Source: Euglena gracilis (Eukaryota; Euglenida; Euglenophyceae; Euglenales). Taken from it: 64,000 bases of DNA. Location of the stretch: positions 40,355,572 to 40,419,571 of the forward strand of contig CP154954.1 in the NCBI GenBank assembly GCA_039621445.1, in the 5' to 3' direction. Under the pieces are notes generated by a model that saw only the letters and a program-made list of their open reading frames with translations, was not told the origin of the DNA and searched no databases. Positions 11,205 through 21,497 of this stretch are shown here, one piece after another. Every line of letters starts with the position of its first letter. Position 1 is the stretch's first letter. A program made the translations under genes and the position numbers.

Positions 11205-12314
11205 GGAGTTTGGGACCACTGAAACGTTATGACAGTGCATTCAGAAAACTGTTTGTAATTTTGCAACAGAAAGGATTGGAGCCCTTGCAAGTCTCCAAGA
11301 TGGAGCTGGCCACTGCCCTGCTGGACCTTCACAAACTGTCACAAAGCGATGCTCGATGTGCGTATGCCTCACTGCAATATCTACCTGGTTGGGAGTCCAT
11401 CAGATTTCATCCTTTACTGACAAAAGTAAAAAAGGAATGGAATCGTTCAGTGCAGAGGTATGCTGTTTTTTGGGACCCCCTACCCATTTTGCAGAAGTTG
11501 CAGAGCCATACAAAAATTTCTGACATGTCCATCGTGGAATTGAGATGGAGAATCATTTTGTCTTTCAGACTTTTGGCTCTTCACAGGGGGGTGGACCTGG
11601 CCAGAACCCAGAGGACCATTTCAGTGGTGGGGGAAAAAATTTTTCATTTTGGTCAGGAGAAAGGGATGGCCTTCACCAAAGTGGGAACAAGTATTGAAGA
11701 TTGATTCCATTCCATCTTTGAGTCCATATCATTTGATGAGAGAATATGTGAAGAGAACATCTTTCATCCCCCAGGGTGCCCCATTGTTGTGGAGTTTGGA
11801 TGGCAAAAAACCCTTGTCCTCCAACAGAATCAACTCTTTGACAAAGGAGTTGTTGGGCACTTTTGGCATTCCCATTTCCCACTGGAAAGCCCACAGCACC
11901 AGGGGGGCAGGAGTTTTGATGTACAAAAAGCTGGGATTGTCCAGTGAGGAGGTGTGTGAACTTGGGCAGTGGAAAAATGCCACAGCTTTTTCAGCCCATT
12001 ACCTCAGATTGGGGGCGGTGGATTCGGCAAAGAAAAAATTTGAAACAAGGGTCGTGCACACAGTCTCACCCCCTGAAGGTGCGAAGCCCGAATGGTCGAG
12101 TACTCCCGGGAAGCATGACCAGGGAGGAAGTGACCATGAGGGCGGAGCACAAGAGGGGGGTGAGCCCACCCAACCCACCCGAAAAAGAAAAGCATCCTCG
12201 GGGGGGGGGAGGAAACGCCCCTGCTCACGGGCCGGGGGGCCCCTGCGGTTCACCTTCGCCAAGTCGGTGTCGGAGAGCACGTCATCGCCAACTCCGGCAC
12301 CAAAGTCGCAGTAA
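11171..12314 (+). pseudogene. DIRS A tyrosine recombinase, one frameshift
   Basis: This reads in a different frame from pol and overlaps its end (MSHQDIENVL from 11174). Tyrosine recombinase signatures: first Arg in LHRGVDLARTQR near 11580, HSTR box at 11892-11903, and GQWKN...HYLR with catalytic Tyr at 12000-12002. One extra T in the AAAAAATTTTT run near 11635-11645, compared with B, shifts the frame, so the N-terminal half (to about 11704) and the C-terminal half (from about 11649) are in separate frames. After the Tyr comes a Lys/Pro/Ser-rich tail encoded over the internal complementary region, ending TPAPKSQ and stop at 12314. Its role would be strand exchange of the circular intermediate into target DNA. 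Confidence 0.8.
12063..12153. repeat. Internal complementary region of DIRS A
   Basis: Block a' (12063-12097) is complementary to the left end of the element. Block c (12098-12153) is exactly complementary, or nearly so, to the right end c' (12384-12439). Joined right-end-to-left-end, the circular element would match this block, which is the defining DIRS arrangement. Confidence 0.8.
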
Positions 12315-12439
12315 GAAGCATCCCGCCAAAAAAGAACACAAACAACAAAACAGCCGGCACACAAAGCAGGATCTCACCCCCCTCTTGTGCTCCGCCCTCA
12401 TGGTCACTTCCTCCCTGGTCATGCTTCGCGGGAGTACTC
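12286..12439. repeat. Right inverted repeat and outer arm of DIRS A
   Basis: 12286-12382 (b') is the inverse of 6067-6160. 12384-12439 (c') is the inverse of 12098-12153, giving a 56-bp stem with about 230 bp between arms. The element ends at 12439. Confidence 0.8.
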
Positions 12440-12586
12440 TTTTGTTGCCGGAGTTGGCTGATTCCTAATTCTGCCCTTCCACCTCAAGGAGAAAGACTTT
12501 CAACTCTACGAGTGCGGTCAATACGGAAGACAAAAATCAATCACGTGTTCAACGGACTTCAATGAAAGATGTGTTGGAAAAAATTT
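12440..12586 (+). mobile_element. DIRS element C, second piece (repeat tail and gag start)
   Basis: 12440-12507 matches B's 12690-12757 almost base for base (GTTGCCGGAGTTGGCTGATT onward). It contains an ATG at 12564 (ATG AAA GAT GTG TTG GAA) aligned with B's ATG at 12858. Element B interrupts C after ATT T at 12586, and C resumes at 17302 in the same frame. Confidence 0.75.
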
Positions 12587-12709
12587 GACCACTCGGGCTC
12601 CGCACTGCGAGATGGTGAGGTCCTGCTTTCCTTGCCGGCTGTTCTGTTGTGGTGTGTTTGTGCGTGCGCGGGGGGTGCTTCTTACTGCTTTTTGTTGCCG
12701 GAGTTGGCT
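12587..12709 (+). repeat. Left inverted terminal repeat of DIRS B
   Basis: 12587-12619 (GACCACTCGGGCTCCGCACT...) is the inverse of 16825-16857. The rest, to GCCGGAGTTGGC at 12709, is the inverse of 17145-17240. Confidence 0.8.
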
Positions 12710-12857
12710 GATTCCTAATTCTGCCCTTCGACCTCAAGGAGAAAGAAATTTCAACTCAACGAGTTCAGCAACGTTCAGCAATTGGATCAATCAATACTGA
12801 GAAGGAAGAGCAATTCAGACGACACGGAAAAGCGGAGGAAGGAAAATTTTGTTTCCA

Positions 12858-13930
12858 TGAGAGATGCACCAGACCTGGCGTCCAGCAGCCCAGTGGAGCA
12901 AAAAAGAACCCCAGGGAAGACAGCAGAAGCTGGAGAAGAGGGAGTTCCAGCAGGCGCCGGAGCAACCAACATGGAACCAAGCTGTCGAGCTGCAGCACAA
13001 GGAGTTTCAAGGAAGAAACTGGAAGTGGAGAAGAGTGGAGGAGCAGCAGAAGCTGGAGACGACGACGGGGCAGGAGCACAACACCAGTCCGTGGCCGTCG
13101 CAACCCCCACATCTTCCATTTTCCCAAAAAATTTTCAATTCCAATCATTCAACGACGGCCATGGACCCTGGACATTGGTGGCCAGAAAGTCGAGGAGACA
13201 AAGACAACAACAGCCCACAGCCCAGAGGGCAAGAAATGGGGAGACAGGTCGAGAAGACTACCCCCCCGGTTTCCCATCACCACCCCCCTCTCAGGGGGAA
13301 CATTCCAAAGAAAGCATTACATCAAGGGCATGGCGACCCTTTTCAACAAGGCTATGGCAGCCATCATTATCAAGGGCATGGAGCCCAACTGCAAGGCTAT
13401 GGAAGCCAGAAGCAAAGGCTGAAAGGCCCCAGGGGAAAGGTATGTCCATCTTACCCCACAGCTGCCTTAAACATAAACCCTTCAGGGACTGCCAATCAAT
13501 GCAGCAAACAGCCCCCCCATCGGGGACAGAAGGCCAATGGAGGCCACTGTATTCAAAATCAAGAGGCCAATGGAGGCCATTTTATTCAGAGTCAAAGAGC
13601 TGCCCATTCAAGCAAGCAGCCCCCCTTTCAGGGGAAGGCCAATGGAGGCCATTATATCCAAGAGGCCAATGGAGGCCAGGGGGCAAATATCAAGGCCAAT
13701 GGAGGCCATTTCAATCAAAATCAGGTGGCCATGGGAGGCCAGTGCATTCAAGACCACAGCCCTTGGGGGGGAGGCCCAAGATTGGCTTACACCAGGGCCC
13801 CCCCAGAAGGAAATCAGCCCACACCCCCCAGCTTTATATGTACCTCCCCACTGCAGAAACAGACCTTCCCCCATCTTTCAAAAACAGGGGGAAAGCCTGT
13901 CCATGGGAAGCCCTATGGCAGGGCCAGAGG
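12858..13930 (+). pseudogene. DIRS B gag-like region
   Basis: It starts at MRDAPD (12858) or at an upstream in-frame Met at 12782. The amino half is Ala/Glu/Gly-rich and contains SVAVATP and FNDGHGPWTLV, both shared with C. After about 13300 the C-like frame shifts: QQGYGS repeats and KANGGH repeats appear in the next frame. Another change near the C run at 13799-13804 leads into the pol-linker frame. GYGS repeats are also found in A, so this Gly/Tyr/Asn-rich repeat block is probably an RNA-binding gag tail. All three frames stay open here, because the repeat unit GGCCAATGGAGGCC lacks stops in any frame; the GQWRP and RPMEA translations are shadows. Confidence 0.6.
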
Positions 13931-15956
13931 TGACCCCAGTGATGGGGCAGCCAGAGATGACCCCAGTGATGGGGCAGCCAGGGGGAAGGACCCCAGTGAT
14001 GGGGCCTGTGGAATCCCCAGACAAATTACACCCAGGGGTGCCCCCATTCATGGCCCTGCAGGCCAGCATTCCCCATTGGGTCAAGGCAGGGGCCAGCACA
14101 GAGGTATTAAACCTGATAAGGGAAGGGGTCAGGGCAGATCTTCCCCCTCAGATGTCCTTAAAAATTCCCTTCAAAACTCCCCAAGAAATAATGACCGCCC
14201 AGAACATTCTGAGAGAATACGAATGTGCAGGGGCAACCAGGCAAATCCCCCCAGAGGAAGCAAAACATTTTGTCCCTTATTTTATCATTTCCAAAAAGGA
14301 AGGGGAAAAGACCAAGGAAAGACTGATTTCAGATTGTCGACAGTTAAATCTCCATTTCACCCCCCAGAAGTTCAGATTGGAACACATGGGAAACATCTTC
14401 CCATATCTCAGAAAGGGTTGGTTCTGTGGAAAAATAGACCTGAAAGATGCATATTTCCACTTAAAACTGCACAGCAGTCTGGAAAAACATGTGTGCATGC
14501 AGGTGGGGGGGGGGAAACGTGGCAATTTCAAGCTGCATGCTTTGGTATAAGCAGCCTGCCACAAAAATTTATGACTCTCATGAGAGTTTGGGAGAGAAAA
14601 TGGAGAAAGGAAGGAAAGGTAGTTTTCATCTACCTAGACGACATTTTGCTGTTAGCCCCAAGCAAAAAGACAGCAGCCCAGCATTTGGCAGAAATGAAAA
14701 AAGATCTTTTACTGGCAGGTTTCAGAATAAACCTCCCCAAATCATGTCTGGAACCAACACAAGAAATAAAGCATTTGGGCCAGTGGATCAATTTGAAAAA
14801 AGGCCAGCTGGAAATTCCACAGGAAAAATTAAAATCCCTAAGAAAGGAATTAGGAAAGGTGCTGACAGCACAAAAGATGAGCTGCAGAAAACTCAGCTCT
14901 ATTGTAGGGCAAGTCAGAAGCTATTTAGTTTCCATGCCTTTTCTCAGAATTCTGACAGATCAACTTTGCAAAATGGTGGATTTACACACAAAGTGGGGTT
15001 GGGACCACACCCTGACCATTCCCCAGGTGGTCAAAGATCAAATTGTGGAGTTAAAAACGTTTTTGCAGCCAGGTGTTGGCAGGGCATTTCAATCCCAGGC
15101 CTCTCAGGAACTGTTCTCAGACAGCAGCACCTGGCAGTGGGGGGGGGGGGCTGGACAAAATTCAGGCCAAAAAGTGCAGGATTTTTGGAGGGACCTGCAC
15201 ATCCTTCACATCAACCAAAAAGAGTTGATGTCAGCAGTGGAGACAGTAAAAAGTCTGGCCAAACCAAAGCAAACAATAATGCTTCATGTGGACAGCCAGG
15301 TGGCTGTAAGTTATTTAACAAAATGGGGAGGCAGAAAGCCCTACCTAAATTCCATCTTAAAACCCCTGCTGTACCATTGTCAGGAAAAGAAAATCAATTT
15401 GCAGGTGGTTTGGGTTCCCACAAAAGAGCAATTGGCAGACTCCCTGACCAGGGAGCAAAAGGACCCAGGGGATTATACCCTAAACTTGACAATCTTTCAC
15501 CAAATTCTGAAATTTTTCAGAAAGGACATTACCCCAGAGGTGGACATGTTTTGCACACCCAGCAACAAAAAATTTCACCAGTTTGTTTGTCGATACCCCC
15601 ACCAAGGGGCTTTGCTGGTGGATGCCTTGAAGGCCGATTTGAAGGGTCTCCCCCCAGTTTATGCCAACCCTCCCTGGAGCATCATTCCCCAGTGGGTTCA
15701 GAGATTAATGTTAAACCCAGACCTAACATGTCTGTTGATCGTACCCCACTGGGCTTCGACATCATGGTGGCGCCAATTAATGGCAATCAGACAGCCAGGC
15801 AGCAAAGTTTTGCTGGTCCCCCCCCAATGGGGTCTATTCACCAACTGCTGGGGGGAGGAGATGCCCCCCCCAAGGTGGAATTTGGCCTGCTTGATTGTGT
15901 CAGGCAAATATTACAATCCCAGGAAGTTTCGATGTCCAGTATCAACACTTACATAA
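13870..15956 (+). pseudogene. DIRS B pol: RT, RNase H, methyltransferase-like domain
   Basis: A linker with PVMGQPE/PVMGQPGG repeats leads to the RT start (ERLISDCRQLNLHF, KIDLKDAYFHL). A run of ten G at 14505-14514, two longer than C's eight, puts the following part in another frame (ETWQFQAACFGISSLPQKF). The YLDD box is at 14631-14642. RNase H starts FSDSSTWQWGG (Asp at 15120) and includes HVDSQVAVSYLTKW. The methyltransferase-like part has DMFCTPSNKKFHQF and NPPW at 15666-15677. Apart from the G-run shift the catalytic parts look intact, so a sequencing error or programmed slippage at the G run must be considered before calling it dead. Confidence 0.8.
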
Positions 15957-17353
15957 AAAATCTGGGAAATGTCAAAAGATATGACTCAGCCTTTATGACA
16001 TTGATGGGCCAATTATTGCAAAAAGGGGTGCCTCTGCAGAAGTGCCCCACAGTCCCCAAGACGGCTGAAGCCATCCTTGATCTTGCTGTTCATAGCATCA
16101 ACACTGCACGAAATGCATATGCAGCAGCCTTATTACTCCCAGGGTTTGGGTCTTTGAGATTTTCCCCTCTTCTGGCTCCATTGAAAAGGAAGTGGAATGC
16201 CAATGTCTGCAAGTATGCCCACTTTTGGGACCCCACTGATTTCCTGGAGAACATCATGAGGAATTCCACACCCCTCTCAGACCTATCTGTGAAAGAGCTC
16301 AGAAACAGGCTCATCATCTGTTGGAGGCTTTTAGCCGTCCACAGGGGGGTTGATTTAGCCAGGACACAGCGAAAAATCAGTTTCGTGGGAGAAAAAATTT
16401 TCATTTTGTTGCAAAGGAAAGGGTGGCAATTCCCAAGATGGGAAGAAGTTTTGAATCTGCCACACACCCCCCTCATAAGCCCTTGGCATTTATTGAAAGA
16501 GTATGTGGAAAGGACAGCCCACATGGTTGGACACAAAAATAATTTGTTATGGTCTTTGGATGGTAAAAGACCTTTGACATCAGAAAGGGTGAATTCCCTG
16601 ACCAGAGAAATCCTGCAAGAGGGGGGGGTGGACACCACCCACTGGAAACCCCACAGCACCAGAGGGGCTGGGGTTTTATGGTGGAAAAATGCTGGTTTGC
16701 AAGTGGAAGAAGTCCAGCAATTGGGTCGGTGGAAAAATTTTGGGGCATTCCAAGCTCATTATTTAAGGCTGGGAGTCGTGTCAAAAATTCAAAATATTAT
16801 GGCCCAAAGGGGGGTGCACAGTACCTCACCATCTCGCAGTGCGGAGCCCGAATGGTCTCGGACTCCCACGACACAGGAAGGGGGAGGAAGGGACCAAGAG
16901 GGCGAAGCACAAGAAGATGGTGAACCCAACCCTCCCACCCCAAAAATCAGCAGAAAAAGAAAACCATCCCAACCAGAAAGGAGACCCCCGACCAAGCAGC
17001 CCCAGCCACCCACCCAGGAAAACAGAAAGAGACAACCATCCCCATCGAGGGGGGGGGCCCCCACCAAGCGACCATGGGAGAGGGGGGGGGGGCGGGGCCA
17101 CGGCGGTTCAGTTTCGCCAAGGTGTCGGAGGAGGCCACCTCATCGCCAACTCCGGCAACAAAGGCGCAGTAAGAAGCACCCCCCGCGCACGCACAAACAC
17201 ACCAGAACAGAACAGCCGGCAAGGAAAGCAGGACCTCACCATCTTCTTGTGCTTCGCCCTCTTGGTCCCTTCCTCCTCCTTCCTGTGTCGTGGGAGTCCG
17301 ACAAGCTGTCAAGAAGAAGTGGGAGCACAAGGAAGTTCAAGACAGACAGCTGA
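15930..17353 (+). CDS. DIRS B tyrosine recombinase, catalytic core intact
   Basis: Likely start MSSINTYIKN (ATG at 15930), overlapping the end of pol. The core is open throughout: Arg in VHRGVDLARTQR (near 16339), HSTR at 16652-16663, GRWKN and HYLR with Tyr at 16760-16762. It follows the usual DIRS recombinase length of about 300 residues, then a Pro/Arg/Lys-rich tail (RKRKPSQPERR, PPTKQPQPP). In A and C the tail ends with TPA.K.Q and stop. In B a length change at the G runs near 17082-17098 puts that stop out of frame, so the frame runs past B's end and stops in C at 17353. The core is the best candidate for an active enzyme in the nest. Confidence 0.75.
16825..16922. repeat. Internal complementary region of DIRS B
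   Basis: a' (16825-16857) is the inverse of the left end. c (16858-16922) is the inverse of the right arm c' (17237-17301), with only a few mismatches over 65 bp. The core GGGAGGAAGGGACC is shared with A and D although flanks differ. Confidence 0.8.
17145..17301. repeat. Right inverted repeat and outer arm of DIRS B
   Basis: b' (17145-17240) is the inverse of most of the left repeat. c' (17237-17301) pairs with 16858-16922. The element ends GGGAGTCCGA at 17301, and C's gag resumes at once. Confidence 0.8.
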
Positions 17354-18275
17354 AGCTGGAAAACACCGAGGGGCTGCACACGCTGGAGTACCTGATGGAG
17401 CAGGGCCAGGACGCCCGTCCGTGGCCGTCGCAACCCTTCCGCCCCCCAGTTCGTCAGAAATGTCCTGTTTTCAGCAAAGCTTTTGTGACGGACATGGACC
17501 CTGGACACTTGTGGTCAGAGCAAAGCGACGGAGAAGCCATCCAGGGCAAGGCTCATTGGGTCATGGGGACCCATCACAGTCATCATCAATCAAGGAAACA
17601 TTGTCAGGAGAGGGAAAAACAGGTCTGGCATACTACCCATCACCCTTTTCTTCGTCCCCCCCCCCTTCCAGGGGGCAAAACAAAGGCTATGGCAGCCTTT
17701 CAACAAAAGCCAAAAACTCAAGGAATTCAAGTCATCATGGCTATGGCAGCCATCATCCAGAAGGACCTGGGGTCCACAGTCAAGGCTATGGCAGCCTTTA
17801 TTCAAGAGGGCAGTGGCCCCAGGGGCAAGGCAATGGCAGCCAGTACCCCAGCCTGGAAAGATCCCATTGGGGAAAGGTATGTCCAACTTTCCCCCCAGCA
17901 ATTTCAAAAACAAACCCCCCAGGAGCTGCAAAACAATACCAAAAAGGGGCCATGGTCGCCTATGTGGGGAATCCAGAAGGACTGAGAAGTCCTGGAGAAA
18001 AGGCCAATGGAGGCCAAGCAGGCCTGAGTGCCTCTCGAGGCCAAAGGGCCCTGAAGGCAAATGGTGGCCAATACCATCAAAGCCAGCCAAACCACACCAG
18101 CCCTTGGGGGGGAGGCCCAAGATTGGCTCAGGCAGGCCCCCCCCAGAAGATAATCATCCCAGCATTATATGTACCACCCCACCACAGGCACAGACCTTCC
18201 CCCATCATTCCAAAACAGGGGGAAAGCCTGTCTTTGGGAAGCCCTATGGCAGGGCCAGCTGCAGCCCAGTGATGG
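17302..18275 (+). pseudogene. DIRS C gag-like region
   Basis: This continues from 12586 across element B. It contains RQTAEAGK, SVAVATLP and DGHGPWTLV in one frame with the GYGS repeats (GYGSLS, GYGSHH, GYGSLYS) and KANGGQ, up to MAGPAAAQ and stop at 18272. It shows that gag residues which in B fall in two frames belong together, so C is the reference for B's gag. The pol linker (PVMGQPEG) is in the next frame, so either a frameshift at the gag-pol boundary is used or a base has been lost near 18255. Confidence 0.65.
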
Positions 18276-20286
18276 GGCAACCAGAGGGGGCCCCAGTGAT
18301 GGGGCAGCCAGGGGGAAGGACCCCAGTGATGGGGCCTGTGGAATCCCCAGATACATTGCACCCAGGGGTGCCCCCTTACATGGCCCTGCAGACCAGTATC
18401 CCCCATTGGGTCAAGGCAGGAGCCAGCAGAGAGGTATTAAACCTGATAAGGGAAGGGGTTATGGCAGATCTCCCTCTCCCCCCTCGGATGTCATTAAAAG
18501 TTCCCTTCAAGACACCCCAAGAAATAATGACTGCCCAGAAAATTCTGAGAGAATACGAATGTGCAGGGGCAACCAGGCAAATCACCCCAGAGGAGGCAAA
18601 ACATTTTGTCCCTTATTTTATCATTTCCAAAAAAGAGAGGGAAAAGACAAAAGAAAGGTTAATCTCAGATTGTCGACAGCTAAATCTCCACTTCACCCCC
18701 CCAGAAGTTCAGACTGGAACACATGGGAAACATTTTCCCATACTTAAAAAAGGGTTGGTTCTGTGGGAAAATCGATCTGAAAGCTGCTTATTTTCACCTA
18801 AAGCTGCACAGCAGCCTGGAAAAGCATATGTTTGCATGCAAGTGGGGGGGGAAACGTGGCAGTTTCAGGCTGCATGCTTCGGCATCAGCAGCCTGCCACA
18901 AAAGTTTATGACTCTCATGAGAGTCTGGGAAAGGAAGTGGAGAAAGGAGGGAAAGGTGGTTTTCATCTACCTGGACGACATTTTGCTGCTAGCCCCCAGC
19001 AAAAAGACAGCAGCCCAACATTTGGCAGAGATAAAAAGAGACCTTTTGTTGGCAGGTTTCAGATTAAACCTCCCCAAATCCTGTCTGGAACCAACACAGG
19101 AAATAAATCATTTGGGCCAGTGGATCAATCTGAAAAAAGGCCAATTAGAAATTCCTCAAGAAAAGCTGAAATCCCTCAGAAAGGAGCTAGGCAAGGTGCT
19201 CACAGCACAGCTGCAGAAAACTCAGTTCGATTGTGGGTCAAGTCAGAAGCTGTTTAGTCTCAATGCCATTTCTCAGAATTCTGACAGATCAACTTTGCAA
19301 AATGGTGGACCTGCACACAAAGTGGGGTTGGGACCACACCGTAACCATTCCCCAGGCGGTCAAGGATCAAATTGTGGAGTTAAAGGCATTTCTACAGCCA
19401 GGGGTTGGCAGGGCCTTTCAATCCCAGGCCACTCAGAATCTCTTTTCAGACAGCAGCACCTGGCAATGGGGGGGGGGGGGCTGGACAAGGCTTCAGGCCA
19501 AAAGGTGCAGGATTTTTGGAGGGACCTGCATGTCCTTCATAGCAATCAAAAAGAATTGCAAGCTGCAGTGGAAACTGTCAAAGCACTGGCCAAACCAAAA
19601 CACACAATTGTGCTTCATGTGGACAGCCAGGTGGCTGTAAGTTATTTAACAAAATGGGGAGGCAGAAAGCCGTATTTAAATTCCATCTTAAAACCCCTGC
19701 TGTATCATTGTCAGGAAAAGCAAATCAACTTGCAGGTGGTTTGGGTTCCCACAAAGGAGCAATTGGCAGACTCCTTGACCAGAGAGCAAAAGGACCCAGC
19801 GGATTATGCCCTAAACCTGAACATCTTTCACCAAATTCTTCAATTTTTCAGAAAAGACATGTCCCCAGAGGTGGACATGTTTTGCACACCCAGCAACAAA
19901 AAATTCCCCAAGTTTGTTTGTCGATACCCCCACCAAGGGGCTTTGCTGGTGGATGCCTTGAGGGCAGATTTGAGGGGTCTCCCCCCAGTTTATGCAAATC
20001 CTCCCTGGAGCATCATTCCCCAGTGGGTTCAGAGATTGATGCTAAACCCAGACCTGAATTGTCTGTTGATCGTACCCCACTGGGCTTCAACATCGTGGTG
20101 GCGCCAGTTAATGTCAATCAGGCAGCCAGGCAGCAAAGTTTTGTTGGTACCCCCCCAATGGGGTCTGTTCACCAACTGCTGTGGGGAAGAGATGCCCCCC
20201 CAAGGTGGAATTTGGCCTGCTTGATTGTGTCAGGCAAATATTACAATCCCAGGCAGTTTCGATGTCCAGTATCGATACTTACATAA
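18250..20286 (+). pseudogene. DIRS C pol with compensated frameshifts
   Basis: The RT start matches B (ERLISDCRQLNLHF). Then one extra C in the C run near 18700 and two extra bases near 18825-18832 bracket about 50 codons that read in a foreign frame, although the frame stays open; these include motif A (KIDLKAAYFHL survives only in the neighbouring frame). YLDD is intact at 18968-18979. A second scrambled stretch runs from an 8-bp deletion near 19205 to the G run at 19469-19480, covering the RT/RNase H junction. NPPW is at 19997-20008. A C-run change near 20200 shifts the last codons. The protein would be inactive though its frame is mostly open. Confidence 0.75.
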
Positions 20287-21497
20287 AGAATCTGGGGAAT
20301 GTCAAAAGATATGACTCAGCCTTCAAGGCTTTGATGGGTCAATTGTTGCACAAGGGGGTGCCCCTGCAGGACTGCACAGTCCACAGGATGGCTGAGGCCA
20401 TCCTTGATCTGGCTGCCCACAGCCTCAACACTGCACGAAATGCATATGCAGCAGTGTTATTACTCTCAGGGTTTGGATCATTGAGGTTTTCCCCTCTGTT
20501 GTCTCTATTGAAAAGGAAATGGAATTCCAATGTCTGCAAGTATGCCCACTTTTGGGACCCCACTGATTTCCTGGAAAACATCTTGAGGAATTCGTCACCC
20601 CTCTCTGACCTGTCTGTGAAGGAGCTCAGAAACAGGCTCATCCTCTGTTGGAGGCTGTTGGCCCTCCACAGGGGGGTTGATCTAGCCAGGACACAGCGAA
20701 AAATCAGTTTCGTGGGAGAAAAAATGTTCATTTTATTGCAAAGGAAAGGCTGGCAATTCCCAAGACGGGAAGAAGTTTTGAATTTGCAACACACCCCCCT
20801 CATCAGCCCCTGGCATTTATTGAAAGAGTATGTCGAAAGGACTGCCCACATGGTTGGACACAAAAATAATTTGTTGTGGTCTTTGGATGGTAAAAGACCT
20901 TTGACATCAGAAAGGGTGAATTCCCTGACCAGAGAAATTCTGCAAGAGGGGGGGGGACACCACCCACTGGAAACCCCACAGCACCAGAGGGGCTGGGGTT
21001 TTATGGTGGAAAATGCTGGTTTGCAAGTGGAAGAAGTCCAGCAACTGGGTCAGTGGAAAAATTTTGGGGCCTTCCAAGCTCATTATTTGAGGCTGGGTGT
21101 CGTTTCAAAAATTCAAACAATTATGGCCCAAAGGGGGGTGCACAATACCTCACCATCTCGCAGTGCGGAGCCCGAATGGTCTCGGACTCCCACGACAGAG
21201 GAAGGGGGAGGAAGGGACCAAGAGGGCGAAGCACAAGAAGATGGTGAGCCCAACCCTCCAACCCAAAAATTCAGCAGAAAAAGAAAAACATCCCAACCAG
21301 AAAGGAGACCCCCGACCAAGCAGCCCCAGCCACCCACCCAGGAAAACAGAAAGAGACAACCATCCCCATCGAGGGGGGGGGGGGCCCACCAAGCGACCAT
21401 GGGAGAAGAGGGGGGGGGGGCGGGGCCACGGTTCAGCTTCGCCAAGGTGTCGGACGCAGCCTCATCATCGCCAACTCCGGCAACAAAGGCGCAGTAA
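20262..21497 (+). pseudogene. DIRS C tyrosine recombinase, HxxR box out of frame
   Basis: It begins MSSIDTYIKN. The Arg box (LHRGVDLARTQR) and the C-terminal GQWKN/HYLR (Tyr at 21084-21086) are in frame. Between them, two bases lost at the G run near 20946-20955 and one A lost near 21012 make about 22 codons read in the wrong frame, so the HSTR box is replaced by a His/Pro/Gln-rich run. The frame reopens in phase, so a search by frame length alone would call this intact. It ends TPATKAQ and stop at 21497. Confidence 0.8.
21149..21246. repeat. Internal complementary region of DIRS C
   Basis: a' 21149-21181 is the inverse of C's left end at 5940-5972. c 21182-21246 is the inverse of c' at 21560-21625. 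Confidence 0.8.

Larger units (their letters stand above)
6043..12439 (+). mobile_element. DIRS-type retrotransposon A, complete ends
   Basis: It spans 6397 bp, or about 4.70 kb without the nested LTR element and its extra GATT. The left end is GACCATTCGGG and the right end GGGAGTACTC. Order: left repeat, a gag-pol frame (gag-like, RT, RNase H, methyltransferase-like), a tyrosine recombinase in an overlapping frame, an internal complementary region (12063-12153), inverted repeat b' (12286-12382) and outer arm c' (12384-12439). Exact ends are fixed because it interrupts C's left repeat without duplicated target bases. It is a different subfamily from B and C: its protein motifs are conserved with theirs but its terminal sequences differ. 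Confidence 0.85.
12587..17301 (+). mobile_element. DIRS-type retrotransposon B, complete ends
   Basis: 4715 bp, from GACCACTCGGG to GGGAGTCCGA. It is nested in the gag start of element C with no target duplication. Same architecture as A: left repeat 12587-12709, gag-like region, RT/RNase H/methyltransferase-like frame, tyrosine recombinase, internal complementary region 16825-16922, b' 17145-17240, c' 17237-17301. It is closely related to C, far more so than to A. All catalytic boxes of RT and recombinase are present, but gag/pol needs several frame changes at homopolymers. Confidence 0.85.

Noticed and set aside
13537-13900. Alternative frames of B gag coding GQWRP or RPMEA repeats
   Set aside because: The GGCCAATGGAGGCC unit is open in all frames. 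Comparison with A and C supports the GYGS/KANGG frame, so the others are shadows.
16090-16923. Minus-strand frames of up to 189 codons over the recombinase of B (also in C at 20339-20863)
   Set aside because: They are antisense shadows that occur at the same place in each copy because the recombinase codons are conserved.
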